Below, piece by piece: positions 1 through 7,959 of a stretch of DNA of 64,000 nt. Location: assembly GCF_014873915.1 (NCBI RefSeq), contig NZ_JADBEJ010000005.1, positions 310,001 to 374,000 on the forward strand, written 5' to 3'. Origin of the DNA: Amycolatopsis roodepoortensis. GTDB lineage: Bacteria > Actinomycetota > Actinomycetes > Mycobacteriales > Pseudonocardiaceae. The notes below the pieces were generated by a model. The model ran no database searches. It saw only the letters and a program-made list of their open reading frames with translations, and had not been told where the DNA came from. Every line of letters starts with the position of its first letter. The stretch's first letter is position 1. A program made the translations under genes and the position numbers.

Positions 1-78
1 GTCGGACGTGGTTCCAGCTCCGGTCGTTTCTGAAGGGTCGGCCTCCTCGCGCCGACCTCCGGGAAGGTCATGATGCAT
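1..78 (-). CDS. mpa: Proteasome-associated ATPase ARC/Mpa, N-terminal 26 codons only
   Basis: Only the 5' end lies in the window; the gene runs leftward off the edge. An ATG at 78 follows a strong AGGAGG (90-85) at 6-nt spacing. The frame is open to base 1 and reads MHHDLPGGRREEADPSETTG. This charged, Pro/Gly-rich start resembles the N-termini of actinobacterial ARC/Mpa, the AAA+ unfoldase that feeds pupylated proteins to the 20S proteasome. Context agrees: in M. tuberculosis mpa (Rv2115c) lies next to trmI, with small lipoprotein-type genes between them, as here. The AAA domain is outside the window, so the call rests on the N-terminus and synteny. Confidence 0.6.
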   Translation of the reverse strand, partial: MHHDLPGGRREEADPSETTGAGTTSD

Positions 79-440
79 CGGGCACCTCCTCGGAGTGCTT
101 TTCATTCCACGGTACCGGCGATCACCGACAATAAAAGGCCTTTCCGCATCACAAGATCGGCGCGTCGCGTTCCGGAGGGCCCGCCAGCACGTACGTTCCC
201 GCCGCGCAAGAGGCCATCCCGGTGCCGGGTCCGGCGCACTCATGGTCACAATCCGTCCACCTGGCCTGACCTGCGGCGGAATACCCGGCTCCGTCCGGGT
301 GCAAACGGGATTCCGGTATCAGTTCGGCCCTAATCGAGCGGCGATCCGGCTCGATGGCTAGCATCGGGCGACGTTCGCCGGGGAGGCGGACCCGCAGGTC
401 ATGTTGAGCATTTTCGCAGAACAGCTAGGGGGCACCAGCC
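79..440. promoter_or_regulatory. Divergent intergenic region between mpa and the DUF4878-like gene
   Basis: These 362 nt hold no convincing ORF. The left edge carries the mpa ribosome-binding site. The right edge carries AGGGGG (425-430), the ribosome-binding site of the gene at 441. TAGCAT (359-364) is a possible -10 for the rightward gene, but no good -35 goes with it. An AT-richer patch around 118-145 may hold the leftward mpa promoter. No strong hairpin or repeat was seen. Confidence 0.4.
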
Positions 441-1262
441 ATGACTTACCCGCCGCAGCAGCCCGGCGGCTACGGACAAGATCCGTACGGCCAGCAGGGC
501 GGGTACCCGCAGAGCGGCCCCCAGCCGCAACAGGGATACCCCGGTGGCGGCCAGTACGGACAGGACCCGTACGGCCAGCAACAAGGCGGCTACCCGCAGA
601 GCGGTCCTCAGCCGCAGCAGGGATACCCCGGCGGCACGCAGCAGTTCGGCCAGCCGGACCCGTACGGGCAGCAGGGCGGCTTCAACGCTTACCCGCAGGA
701 AGGCGGTTACGGCGGCGGAGAGCCACCCAAGAAAAAGAAGACGGGCCTGATCGTCGGCATCGCGATCGGCGCGGTACTGCTGGTGGGTGGCGGTGTCACC
801 GCGCTGGTCATCGCGCTGAACTCGGGCGACGACAACCAGACCGCCGCGCCGCCCACCAGCAGCGCGGCCCCGTCGGAGGCACCGTCCTCGTCGTCGCAGA
901 AGCCGAGCTCGACCCGGACCAGGTCCAGCTCGCCGAGCACTTCGTCGACCAAGAGCTCAGGTCCGGCACCCGGCGGCAAGGCCACCCCGCAGGAAGTCTT
1001 CGAAAGCGCCGCGACCTCGTACAGCGCGGGCGACAAGAGGACGTTCCTCGATCTGATCTGCCGCAGCGAGAACACCAAGGACGAGGGCAAGCCGCTCGAC
1101 CCCATCAAGCTCGAGATCACCGAGCCCGCCAAGGAAAGCGGCGACCGGGCGACCGGCCGTTACCGCGCCACCCAGGGCACCAAGATGGCGGAAGGCACGA
1201 TCACGGCGGCCAAGGAATCGAACCTGTGGTGCCTCAAGGACATCAAGGCCGACAAGAAGTGA
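441..1262 (+). CDS. Membrane-anchored protein with Q/G/P/Y-rich N-terminus and extracytoplasmic DUF4878/NTF2-like domain
   Basis: The 273-aa protein has four parts. Residues 1-95 are a low-complexity cytoplasmic region rich in Gln, Gly, Pro and Tyr, containing two near-identical copies of a roughly 28-residue unit (GQDPYGQQ...GGYPQSGPQPQQ). Lysines at 97-100 precede one membrane helix (about 102-127). A Ser/Pro/Thr linker (130-175) follows, then a compact domain (180-273) with cysteines at 207 and 264 that could form a disulfide. The start is supported by AGGGGG at 425-430. The next gene encodes a smaller protein of the same design, so the two probably work together at the cell surface. The substrate is unknown. 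Confidence 0.75.
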   Translation: MTYPPQQPGGYGQDPYGQQGGYPQSGPQPQQGYPGGGQYGQDPYGQQQGGYPQSGPQPQQGYPGGTQQFGQPDPYGQQGGFNAYPQEGGYGGGEPPKKKKTGLIVGIAIGAVLLVGGGVTALVIALNSGDDNQTAAPPTSSAAPSEAPSSSSQKPSSTRTRSSSPSTSSTKSSGPAPGGKATPQEVFESAATSYSAGDKRTFLDLICRSENTKDEGKPLDPIKLEITEPAKESGDRATGRYRATQGTKMAEGTITAAKESNLWCLKDIKADKK

Positions 1263-1269
1263 CCTGTCC

Positions 1270-1725
1270 GTGACGGTGAGCCACAAGCTGACCGCCGTGG
1301 CGGTGGTTTGTGGCGCGGTCGTGGCCGGGGTCGTGGTGGGGCTGCTGCTGGTGGCCCCCTCCGGCTCCGACCCGGCCGCGTCGAGCACCGGCGCGCCCTC
1401 GCCACCGCCGGCTTCGTCCCGTCCGGTTCCGGTGGATCCGGACGTGGCGGCGGTCGAGGTGGTCGGCAAGGCGATCGCGGCGGCCATCGTCAACCACGAC
1501 GCGACGGCGTTCGGGAAACTCACCTGCACCCAGCAGTCGTCGGCCGATCTGGCCGAGCTCGGCCGGAAATGGGCGGCGGCGGGCAAGGTGACCGCGACCG
1601 TCCCCGATCCGCCGGTGGTCAGCGGCGATTCCGCCACCGTGACCGTCCACGTCGAAGGGGTCGGCGGTCAGAAGGACACTCCGTTCCCGCTCAGGAAGCA
1701 GGGCGGAAAGTGGTGCGTGCCCTGA
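1270..1725 (+). CDS. Small membrane-anchored protein, shorter partner of the upstream DUF4878-like gene
   Basis: The 151-aa protein has a GTG start 7 nt after the upstream stop. It has one N-terminal membrane helix (8-29), a Pro/Ser linker (30-55) and a domain at 56-151. Cys86 (sequence KLTC) and Cys149 (KWCVP) match the spacing and context of the two cysteines in the neighbouring protein (LIC...LWC), so both probably share an NTF2-like fold with one disulfide. The pair sits between mpa and trmI, the position held by the lipoprotein gene lppK (Rv2116) and Rv2117 in M. tuberculosis. It lacks a lipobox, so it is probably an anchored membrane protein. Function unknown. Confidence 0.7.
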   Translation: MTVSHKLTAVAVVCGAVVAGVVVGLLLVAPSGSDPAASSTGAPSPPPASSRPVPVDPDVAAVEVVGKAIAAAIVNHDATAFGKLTCTQQSSADLAELGRKWAAAGKVTATVPDPPVVSGDSATVTVHVEGVGGQKDTPFPLRKQGGKWCVP

Positions 1726-1783
1726 CGTTTCGGGGTGGAGCCAAGGGTCTCTCGGGTTCCTGCTGAGGGCTGGCCTGGCCGGG

Positions 1784-1838
1784 CGTTGTGAAAGCCACTT
1801 TCGCAACGTTGAGGGTTGCGAAAGTGGCTTTCACAACG
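1784..1838. repeat. Intergenic palindrome, family A copy 1 (24-7-24)
   Basis: A perfect inverted repeat has 24-nt arms (1784-1807 and 1815-1838) and a 7-nt loop. The arm core is GAAAGCCACTTTC. It lies between the convergent genes ending at 1725 and 2015. No T-tract follows, but a stem this long could act as a bidirectional terminator. Confidence 0.9.
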
Positions 1839-1873
1839 TCGGGCATGGCTGTCCGGCACCGCCCCTTCGATCA

Positions 1874-1928
1874 TGTCTCGAAAGCCACTTTCGAGACGTC
1901 TGATGTCCCGAAAGTGGCTTTCGCGACA
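1874..1928. repeat. Intergenic palindrome, family A copy 2 (24-7-24)
   Basis: Arms are 1874-1897 and 1905-1928 with a 7-nt loop; 22 of 24 positions pair. It has the same GAAAGCCACTTTC core and the same geometry as copy 1, which lies 35 nt away, but the outer arm bases differ (TGTCTC instead of CGTTGT) and the pairing is largely kept. Confidence 0.9.
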
Positions 1929-2014
1929 CCACCCGCCAGAACCCGCGGGCCAGCAGGAACCCAAGCCACCCTCGGCTCGAGCCCGAAAACGCCACTCAAG
2001 ACCGGCGGTACCGA

Positions 2015-2839
2015 TCAGCCCTTGCCCGAGCGGCGGTGCACCCGCGGCGAGACGGTGCCGTCCGCCAGACGGCGCGCCGTCAGCAGGAACGCGGTGTGCG
2101 CGACCATCCGGTGGTCCGGCCGCACCGCGAGGCTCACGACGTGCCAAGGCCGCATGAGCGTCTCCCACGATTCCGGCTCGGTCCAGCACTGCTGGTCCCG
2201 CAGGGCTTCCGTGATCCGGGAAAGCTGTGTGACGGTCGCCACATAAACCGTGAGCACGCCGCCCGGCACCAGATGCGCGGCGACCGTCTCCAGCTGGTCC
2301 CAAGGCGCCAGCATGTCGAGGACGACGCGGTCCACTTCGCCGGTGTGCGTCGACAGGTCCGCGACCGTCAGCGACCAGTTGTCCGGCTTGCGCCCGAAGA
2401 ACTTCTCGACGTTCCGTTCGGCGTGTTCGGCGTGGTCGTCGCGGATCTCGTAGGACTGCACGGTCCCTTCCGAACCGACCGCCCGCAGCAGCGAACACGT
2501 CAGCGCGCCGGAGCCGGCGCCCGCTTCGAGTACCCGCGCGCCCGGGAAGATGTCGCCCCACATCACGATCTGCGCGGCGTCCTTCGGGTAGATCACCTGC
2601 GCGCCACGCGGCATCGACAGCACGTAGTCCGGCAGCAGCGGGCGAAGCGCCAGATAGTGGCTGCCTCCCGCCGAAGTGACGACCGAACCCTCCTGCGCGC
2701 CGATCACGTCGTCGTGCGCCAGCGCGCCCCGATGGGTGTGATACTGCTGTCCCTCGGCGAGGACCATGGTGTAGTGCCGCCCCTTGGAGTCGGTCAGCTG
2801 AACCCGGTCACCAACACGAAACGGCCCTCGGACCGACAC
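2015..2839 (-). CDS. trmI: tRNA (adenine-58-N1)-methyltransferase TrmI
   Basis: The 274-aa SAM-dependent enzyme makes m1A58 in the tRNA T-loop. The N-terminal small beta domain (about 1-65) is followed by the conserved RGAQVIYPKD segment (78-87), the SAM-binding motif I VLEAGAGSG (103-111) and the catalytic LDMLAPW segment (about 174-180). Length and motif order match actinobacterial TrmI (Rv2118c type), which forms a homotetramer. The GTG start at 2839 is set by GGAGGT immediately upstream. It sits downstream of the M50 protease gene, as is common in this phylum. Cytoplasmic. Confidence 0.93.
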   Translation of the reverse strand: MSVRGPFRVGDRVQLTDSKGRHYTMVLAEGQQYHTHRGALAHDDVIGAQEGSVVTSAGGSHYLALRPLLPDYVLSMPRGAQVIYPKDAAQIVMWGDIFPGARVLEAGAGSGALTCSLLRAVGSEGTVQSYEIRDDHAEHAERNVEKFFGRKPDNWSLTVADLSTHTGEVDRVVLDMLAPWDQLETVAAHLVPGGVLTVYVATVTQLSRITEALRDQQCWTEPESWETLMRPWHVVSLAVRPDHRMVAHTAFLLTARRLADGTVSPRVHRRSGKG

Positions 2840-2899
2840 TGAACCTCCATACGCGCGAACACAGATCGACGACCGATCCTCGCAGGTGGCCGTACCGCG

Positions 2900-4051
2900 C
2901 TACGCCGGGGGTCGGCTCCGGGTCATCGCGGCGCGCAGGTCTTCGCGCCTGAGCACCCCCGCGGGCCTGCCCTCGTCGTCCACCACGAGGAACTGCCAAG
3001 CGGCCGTTTCCCGGACCCGCTCGGCGATCTCCTCCCCCGACTCCGACGAAAGCAGCACGGTGTCGGCGCGGATCGGCTCGGCGGCCATCTCCGCGGGCGC
3101 GTGCGGCGACGTCCCGGCGAGCTGCGCGGCGGCTGTCTCGTCGAGCAGGCCCGCCGCGACGCCGTCGGCACGCACCAGGACCACCCCGCGGCCCGCCGAA
3201 GCGGCCAGCGCGTCCGAGACGGGGCTTTCCGCGGGCAACTGGAGGACGGGACGGACGAGTTCGCTCAGCCGCACGCCTTCCGGCCATCCCCGGCGGGTTT
3301 CGGCGGCGAGTTCGCTTCGGGCGCCGAGGACCACGAACCACGCCGTCACGACGCAGACGCCGAGCCGGAGCCAGCGGTCCTCACTGCCCGCCGCCAAGCC
3401 CCACAGCGCCCAGACGACCAGTCCGGCGGCGACGATCCCGCCACCGACGACCGCCGCCCGCGTGCCCTTCTCACGGCGGCCGGTCGCCGCCCAGACCCCG
3501 GCGCGGACCAGGCGGCCGCCGTCGAGCGGAAGGCCGGGAAGGAGGTTGAAGATCCCGACGGCGAAGTTCGCGACGGCGCATTCGGCGATCAGCAGCCACG
3601 CCGCGCTTTCCGAGGGAACGGCGAACATGAGCAGACCGCAGAAACCGCCGAGCAGCAGGGAAACGATCGGTCCCGCGGCGGCGACGAGCCCTTCCTGTCT
3701 CGGCTCGCGGGGGGTCCTGGCGACCTCGGAGAGACCACCGAGCAGGAACAGCCGCAGGCGCCGGACCGGGATGCCGAGCCGCAGCGCGACCAGGCAGTGC
3801 CCGAGTTCGTGCGCGAGCACCGAGAGGCCGAGAAGGACCGCGAACGCGGCCGCCAGGAGCCAGGAGGTCAGCGTCGTCGCGCCGGGCAGGATCCGGCCGA
3901 CCAGTGGCGTGTAAAGCACCACGATGATCAGGGAGCCGATCCACCACGAAGGGGCCAGCAGCACGGGGATCCCGGAGACCCGGAACAGCAGGAGCCCACC
4001 CTCCGGTGCCACGCCTCGTCGAGGCGGGCCCTGCTCACCCGTCACCGCCAT
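2900..4051 (-). CDS. Site-2 protease family (M50) intramembrane metalloprotease with CBS region
   Basis: The 383-aa polytopic membrane protein carries the zinc-binding HELGH motif at 81-85 and the second ligand motif LPLDGGR at 174-180, both inside predicted helices. These define the catalytic core. The C-terminal part (about 250-375) is soluble and looks like a CBS-domain pair, ending in FLVVDDEGRPAGVLRREDL, a typical CBS strand-helix pattern; CBS pairs often sense nucleotides. The gene overlaps nothing and is read toward trmI. The start looks leaderless: TACGCT (4064-4059) lies 7 nt before the ATG. The substrate is unknown. Confidence 0.88.
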   Translation of the reverse strand: MAVTGEQGPPRRGVAPEGGLLLFRVSGIPVLLAPSWWIGSLIIVVLYTPLVGRILPGATTLTSWLLAAAFAVLLGLSVLAHELGHCLVALRLGIPVRRLRLFLLGGLSEVARTPREPRQEGLVAAAGPIVSLLLGGFCGLLMFAVPSESAAWLLIAECAVANFAVGIFNLLPGLPLDGGRLVRAGVWAATGRREKGTRAAVVGGGIVAAGLVVWALWGLAAGSEDRWLRLGVCVVTAWFVVLGARSELAAETRRGWPEGVRLSELVRPVLQLPAESPVSDALAASAGRGVVLVRADGVAAGLLDETAAAQLAGTSPHAPAEMAAEPIRADTVLLSSESGEEIAERVRETAAWQFLVVDDEGRPAGVLRREDLRAAMTRSRPPA

Positions 4052-4179
4052 GTGTCAGAGCGTAGATGCCCGGATGTGGGCTACCCGTAACCCGCCCTTC
4101 CCGTCCGGGTGGTGTCGGTCATGCCACTCCGGTGCGTCGCGGTCCCGGAACTGTCGGTACCCGGCGATACGCTCACCCC

Positions 4180-5073
4180 ATGCCCGACACCGACACGGTC
4201 ACCGCCGATCCGCCGCCCGGCGCCGAAGTCCCGCGCCGTCGGCCGGCCCTGTCCCCGTCGCGTGCCAGCGACTTCAAGCAGTGCCCGCTGCTCTACCGCT
4301 TCCGCGCGGTCGACAGACTGCCCGAGATCCCGACGAAGGCCCAGCTGCGCGGCACGCTGGTGCATTCCGTGCTGGAGCGCCTGTTCTCCCTTCCCCAGGC
4401 CGATCGCACCCCGCCGCAGGCCAAGGAGCTGCTCGCGCCGGCGTGGGAGGACCTGTCCACGGAACGTCCGGAATGGATCGAGCTGTTCGACCAGGACGAC
4501 CCCGAAGCCGTCACCTCGTGGCTCTCGTCGGCCGAGCAGCTCGTCGACACCTACTTCGGCCTGGAAGATCCGCGTCGTCTGGAGCCGGAGGCGTGCGAGC
4601 TGCACGTCGAGATCGAGCTCGGCTCCGGGGTGTTGCTCCGGGGCTACGTCGACAGGCTGGACGTCGCGCCGACCGGCGAGATCCGGGTCGTCGACTACAA
4701 GACCGGCGCCGCGCCCCGCGAGATCGGCGAGGCCAAGGCGATGTTCCAGATGAAGTTCTACGCCGTGGTCCTGTGGCGGCTTCGCGGCGTCGTGCCGCGT
4801 CAGCTGAAACTGATGTACCTCACCGACGGGCAATCCCTGGCCTACACGCCGGACGAGGGCGAGCTGATCCGCTTCGAGCGCACGCTGGAGGCGATCTGGC
4901 AGGCGATCCTCAAAGCGGGCAAGACCGGCGATTTCCGCCCCAATCCGAGCAAACTCTGCGCGTGGTGCGATCACCAGGCGCTCTGCCCGCAGTACGGCGG
5001 CACTCCTCCGCCGTATCCCGGCTGGCCGGAGCCTGATCCCGGGGAAGAGTCCGTATTGGACCGTGCGGACTAG
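4180..5073 (+). CDS. RecB-family PD-(D/E)XK nuclease with probable Fe-S cluster
   Basis: The 297-aa stand-alone nuclease is of the Cas4/AddB/RecB type. It contains LRGYVDRLDV (153-162), VVDYKTG (170-176, with D172 and K174 as metal and catalytic residues) and QMKFY (about 200). Cys35 plus Cys270, Cys273 and Cys279 have the spacing of the 4Fe-4S staple of AddB/Cas4-type nucleases. I chose the ATG at 4180 rather than 4066 because TACGCT (4168-4173) lies 6 nt before it, a leaderless promoter; conserved sequence begins after it. It is homologous in position to Rv2119, beside trmI. Role: probably DNA end processing; partner unknown. Confidence 0.85.
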   Translation: MPDTDTVTADPPPGAEVPRRRPALSPSRASDFKQCPLLYRFRAVDRLPEIPTKAQLRGTLVHSVLERLFSLPQADRTPPQAKELLAPAWEDLSTERPEWIELFDQDDPEAVTSWLSSAEQLVDTYFGLEDPRRLEPEACELHVEIELGSGVLLRGYVDRLDVAPTGEIRVVDYKTGAAPREIGEAKAMFQMKFYAVVLWRLRGVVPRQLKLMYLTDGQSLAYTPDEGELIRFERTLEAIWQAILKAGKTGDFRPNPSKLCAWCDHQALCPQYGGTPPPYPGWPEPDPGEESVLDRAD

Positions 5074-5222
5074 GCCGTGCCGTCAGGGCCCGCAGACCAC
5101 GGTTCTTTCGTTCCTGGGGCAAAGTCCGGGTGCCCTCCAGGACACCGGGATGCCGGACTCCGCGCATGCCTCGTGAATGGCGGCCGCGCCCGGACTCACC
5201 GGACACGGCCTAGAGTGCCCTT

Positions 5223-6008
5223 GTGACAGAAGCCTTCTACGTGCCGTCGGGTGACGGCGTCTACCTCCCGACCCCGCACACCGCCGGCCCTTGGACCCCC
5301 GATGCGCAGCACTTCGGGCCGCCATCGGCGTTGCTGGTGCGAGCACTCGAAGAGGTCGAGGCGCCGCACGCAAGTCAGCTGGCGAGGGTGACGGTCGAGA
5401 TCCTCGGGCCCGCGCCGCTGAAGGAGCTTTCGGTGCGGGCGTGGGTGGAGCGGCCGGGCCGGTCGGTCGAGTGGCTGGTGGCGGAGCTCGCCCACGGCGA
5501 GCGGGTCGTCGCCCGTGCGTCGGCCTGGCGCATCGCGACCTCGGACACCACGGCGGTCGCCACCGCGGAAGGTCCGGTGCTGCCTTCGCCCGACGGGTTG
5601 CCGACGTCCTCTTGGCCGGAGGGCTGGCACGGCGGCTACCTCGACGCCGTCGAGTGGCGGCGCGTCAAGGGCGCGCTGGACGCGGCGGGACCGGCGACCG
5701 TCTGGGGCCGCCAGCGCGTCGCCCTCGTCGACGGGGAGAAGCCGAGCCCGCTGCAGCGGCTGTTCGTTCTCGCGGACTCCGGAAACGGGATCTCGAACTT
5801 CCTGGACCCGCGGGACTGGTGGTTCATCAACTCGGAGCTGACGGTGCACCTCCGCCGCCCGCCGCTGGGCGACTGGATCGGCGTCGACGCGGCCACCCTG
5901 GTCGGCCCGAACGGCATCGGGACGGCGACCACCACGCTGCACGACGCCTCGGGCCCGATCGCCTCCGGAGCACAGGCCCTCCTGGTGCGGCCACGACAGG
6001 CGGGCTGA
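5223..6008 (+). CDS. Double-hotdog acyl-CoA thioesterase family protein (TesB-like)
   Basis: The 261-aa cytoplasmic protein consists of two hotdog halves, about 10-115 and 145-258. The first has GPPSALLVRALE and a strand carrying GPAPLKELSVRAWVERPGRS; the second ends in the characteristic ASGPIASGAQALLVRPR. This layout is that of TesB-like thioesterases, which hydrolyse acyl-CoA; the substrate chain length cannot be read from the sequence. The GTG start is leaderless: TAGAGT at 5211-5216, a 6-nt spacer, then GTG at 5223. The 149-nt gap upstream shows no strong terminator. Confidence 0.8.
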   Translation: MTEAFYVPSGDGVYLPTPHTAGPWTPDAQHFGPPSALLVRALEEVEAPHASQLARVTVEILGPAPLKELSVRAWVERPGRSVEWLVAELAHGERVVARASAWRIATSDTTAVATAEGPVLPSPDGLPTSSWPEGWHGGYLDAVEWRRVKGALDAAGPATVWGRQRVALVDGEKPSPLQRLFVLADSGNGISNFLDPRDWWFINSELTVHLRRPPLGDWIGVDAATLVGPNGIGTATTTLHDASGPIASGAQALLVRPRQAG

Positions 6009-6075
6009 TAGACGCGCTTTCTCGGCGGGTTTCCAATAGCCTTCCCGGAACAACAGACACAGGGAGCGCTTCGGC

Positions 6076-7011
6076 ATGCAGATCACCTCGGTGGTCAACC
6101 AGAAAGGCGGGGTCGGCAAGACCTCACTCAGCGTGGGCGCGGCGGCCGCACTGGCCGAACGCGGCCGCCGGGTGCTGCTGATCGACCTCGACCCACAGGG
6201 CCACGCGACCACCGAACTCCTCGGGCTGGACGAGGTGGCGCACGACATGCCCAGCCTCGCGAAAGCCCTGACCAAGGTGTGGAAGGGGCCGATCGAGGAA
6301 CTCGCCGTGCGGCATCCGCGCAGCAACCTCGGCCGGGGCGGCGCGTTCGACGTCATCCCGACCTCGCCGGGCATGTTCGACCTGATCCGGCGGCTGGACC
6401 AGTTCCGGGTACCGGGCTGGCAGCTGGCCAGGGTCATCCAGTTCGCCAACTACGACCACATCATCATCGACTGCCCGCCCGCGCTCGACGTCCTGACCAA
6501 CAACGCGCTCGCCGCCTCACACGGGATCCTCGTGCCGGTGCAGCCGGACCGGACGAGTATCCGTGCCCTGCGCCTGCTTTCGGACCAGGTGCGTTACGTC
6601 GAACAGACCGTCGGCCGTCCGCCGATCGCCTACTACGGTCTCGTGCCCGGTCTGTACCGCCGCCCGATCTCGCACTACGCGGCCGCGGCTTTGCAGGAGT
6701 TGTACGCGTTCGGGATCCCGATGCTGTCGCACGTCCCGCTCGGCGTCGTGATGAACGAGGCCGCCGCGCACGGCGTGCCGGTGACGACCTACGCGCCGGA
6801 AACCCTGCAGGCGCTGTCGTTCCGGGAGATCGCGGAGACGCTGGACGGCTACCTGCAGAACCATCCGGCCGCGGCGATCGTGCCCGCCGACGAGGAGTTC
6901 GTCTTCGAGGACTTCATCACCGAGGTGTCGGTGACCCGCAGCGCGAAGGACAACGGGACGCGCAAGAAGCTCTACGACCTCATGCCCAAGAAACCCAACC
7001 GGCCCCGATAG
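6076..7011 (+). CDS. ParA-family ATPase without ParB partner
   Basis: The 311-aa protein opens with a deviant Walker A (QKGGVGKTS, residues 9-17, signature and P-loop lysines present), followed by LIDLDPQGHAT (Walker A') and HIIIDCPPALD (Walker B). This fits P-loop ATPases that bind as dimers to nucleoid or membrane (ParA/Soj/MinD group). A basic C-terminal tail (about 285-311, KDNGTRKKLYDLMPKKPNRPR) may contact DNA. No ParB gene or parS-like site is adjacent, and the chromosomal parAB locus normally lies near oriC, so this is probably an orphan ParA that positions some other cargo. An AGGGAG motif precedes the start. Confidence 0.85.
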   Translation: MQITSVVNQKGGVGKTSLSVGAAAALAERGRRVLLIDLDPQGHATTELLGLDEVAHDMPSLAKALTKVWKGPIEELAVRHPRSNLGRGGAFDVIPTSPGMFDLIRRLDQFRVPGWQLARVIQFANYDHIIIDCPPALDVLTNNALAASHGILVPVQPDRTSIRALRLLSDQVRYVEQTVGRPPIAYYGLVPGLYRRPISHYAAAALQELYAFGIPMLSHVPLGVVMNEAAAHGVPVTTYAPETLQALSFREIAETLDGYLQNHPAAAIVPADEEFVFEDFITEVSVTRSAKDNGTRKKLYDLMPKKPNRPR

Positions 7012-7016
7012 CTTCC

Positions 7017-7071
7017 GCGCGTGAAGGCCCCCTTCCCTCGGCTGAGCCGAGGGAAGGGGGCCTTCACGCGC
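7017..7071. repeat. Intergenic palindrome, family B copy 1 (26-3-26)
   Basis: Perfect arms of 26 nt (7017-7042, 7046-7071) have a TGA loop. The core is GTGAAGGCCCCCTTCCCTCG. It fills the gap between the convergent parA-like (end 7011) and hisG (end 7082) genes, so it is a likely bidirectional terminator. Near-identical copies are at 30100-30158 and 63428-63482. Confidence 0.93.
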
Positions 7072-7081
7072 GTACCCGGTT

Positions 7082-7927
7082 TCAGAGGCGGCAGGCCCGG
7101 ATGTCCGAAGCGAGGACGGCCTTGGCGCCGGTCTCGGCGAGTTCGTCCATGATCCGGTTGACCTCCTTGCGCGGCACCATCGCCCGCACGGCCACCCAGT
7201 CGTCGTGGGCCAGCGGCGCGACGGTCGGCGACTCGAGTCCCGGCGTGATCGCGATGGCCGCGTCGAGCAGCGAACGCGGGCAGTCGTAGTCCAGCATCAT
7301 GTAGTGCTGGGCGAAGACGACTCCCTGCAGCCGCGCCTTCAGCTGGTCCTTCGGCCGGGTGTGCTCGGTTCCCGCCCGCTGCAGCAGAACCGCCTCCGAC
7401 ACGCAGATCGGATCGCCGAAGGCCACGAGGTTGTGCTGGCGCAGCGAACGTCCGGACTCGACGACGTCCGCGATGGCGTCGGCGACGCCGAGCTGGATCG
7501 AGATCTCGACGGCGCCGTCGAGGCGGATGACCTCCGCCTCCACCCCGTGCTGCTTCAGGTTCTCGCGCACGAGGCGCGGATACGACGTCGCGAGCCGCTT
7601 ACCCTGCAGGTCTTCGGCCTTCCACTCCCGGCCCGCGGGTGCGGCGTACCGGAAGGTGGAACCGCCGAAGCCGAGGCCGAGGATCTCCTCGACCGGGGCG
7701 CCGGAGTCGAGCGCGAGGTCGCGGCCGGTGATGCCGAGATCCAGCTCGCCGGAGCCGACGTAGATCGCGATGTCCTTGGGACGCAAGAAGAAGAACTCGA
7801 CCTCGTTGACGGTGTCCAGCACGGTCAGGTCGCGGGCCTCATGTCGCCTGCGGTAGCCGGCCTCTCCGAGCATCTCCGACGCGGCGGCGGCGAGGGCTCC
7901 CTTGTTCGGCACGGCGACACGCAGCAT
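7082..7927 (-). CDS. hisG: ATP phosphoribosyltransferase HisG, long form
   Basis: The 281-aa enzyme catalyses the first step of histidine biosynthesis, joining PRPP and ATP. The N-terminal catalytic part has MLRVAVPNKGAL at the start, the VGSGELDLGITGRDLAL segment and AEVIRLDGAVEISIQLGVADAIADVVESG, the PRPP-binding region. The C-terminal about 75 residues are the ACT-like regulatory domain of the long form, which allows histidine feedback and HisZ-independent hexamers. I chose ATG 7927 because AAGGAG lies just upstream and MLRVAVPNKG is the canonical start. It lies 32 nt downstream of hisE in the same operon. Confidence 0.95.
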   Translation of the reverse strand: MLRVAVPNKGALAAAASEMLGEAGYRRRHEARDLTVLDTVNEVEFFFLRPKDIAIYVGSGELDLGITGRDLALDSGAPVEEILGLGFGGSTFRYAAPAGREWKAEDLQGKRLATSYPRLVRENLKQHGVEAEVIRLDGAVEISIQLGVADAIADVVESGRSLRQHNLVAFGDPICVSEAVLLQRAGTEHTRPKDQLKARLQGVVFAQHYMMLDYDCPRSLLDAAIAITPGLESPTVAPLAHDDWVAVRAMVPRKEVNRIMDELAETGAKAVLASDIRACRL

Positions 7928-7959
7928 TGCTTCTCCTTGGTTCTCCGGACGCGAACGCG

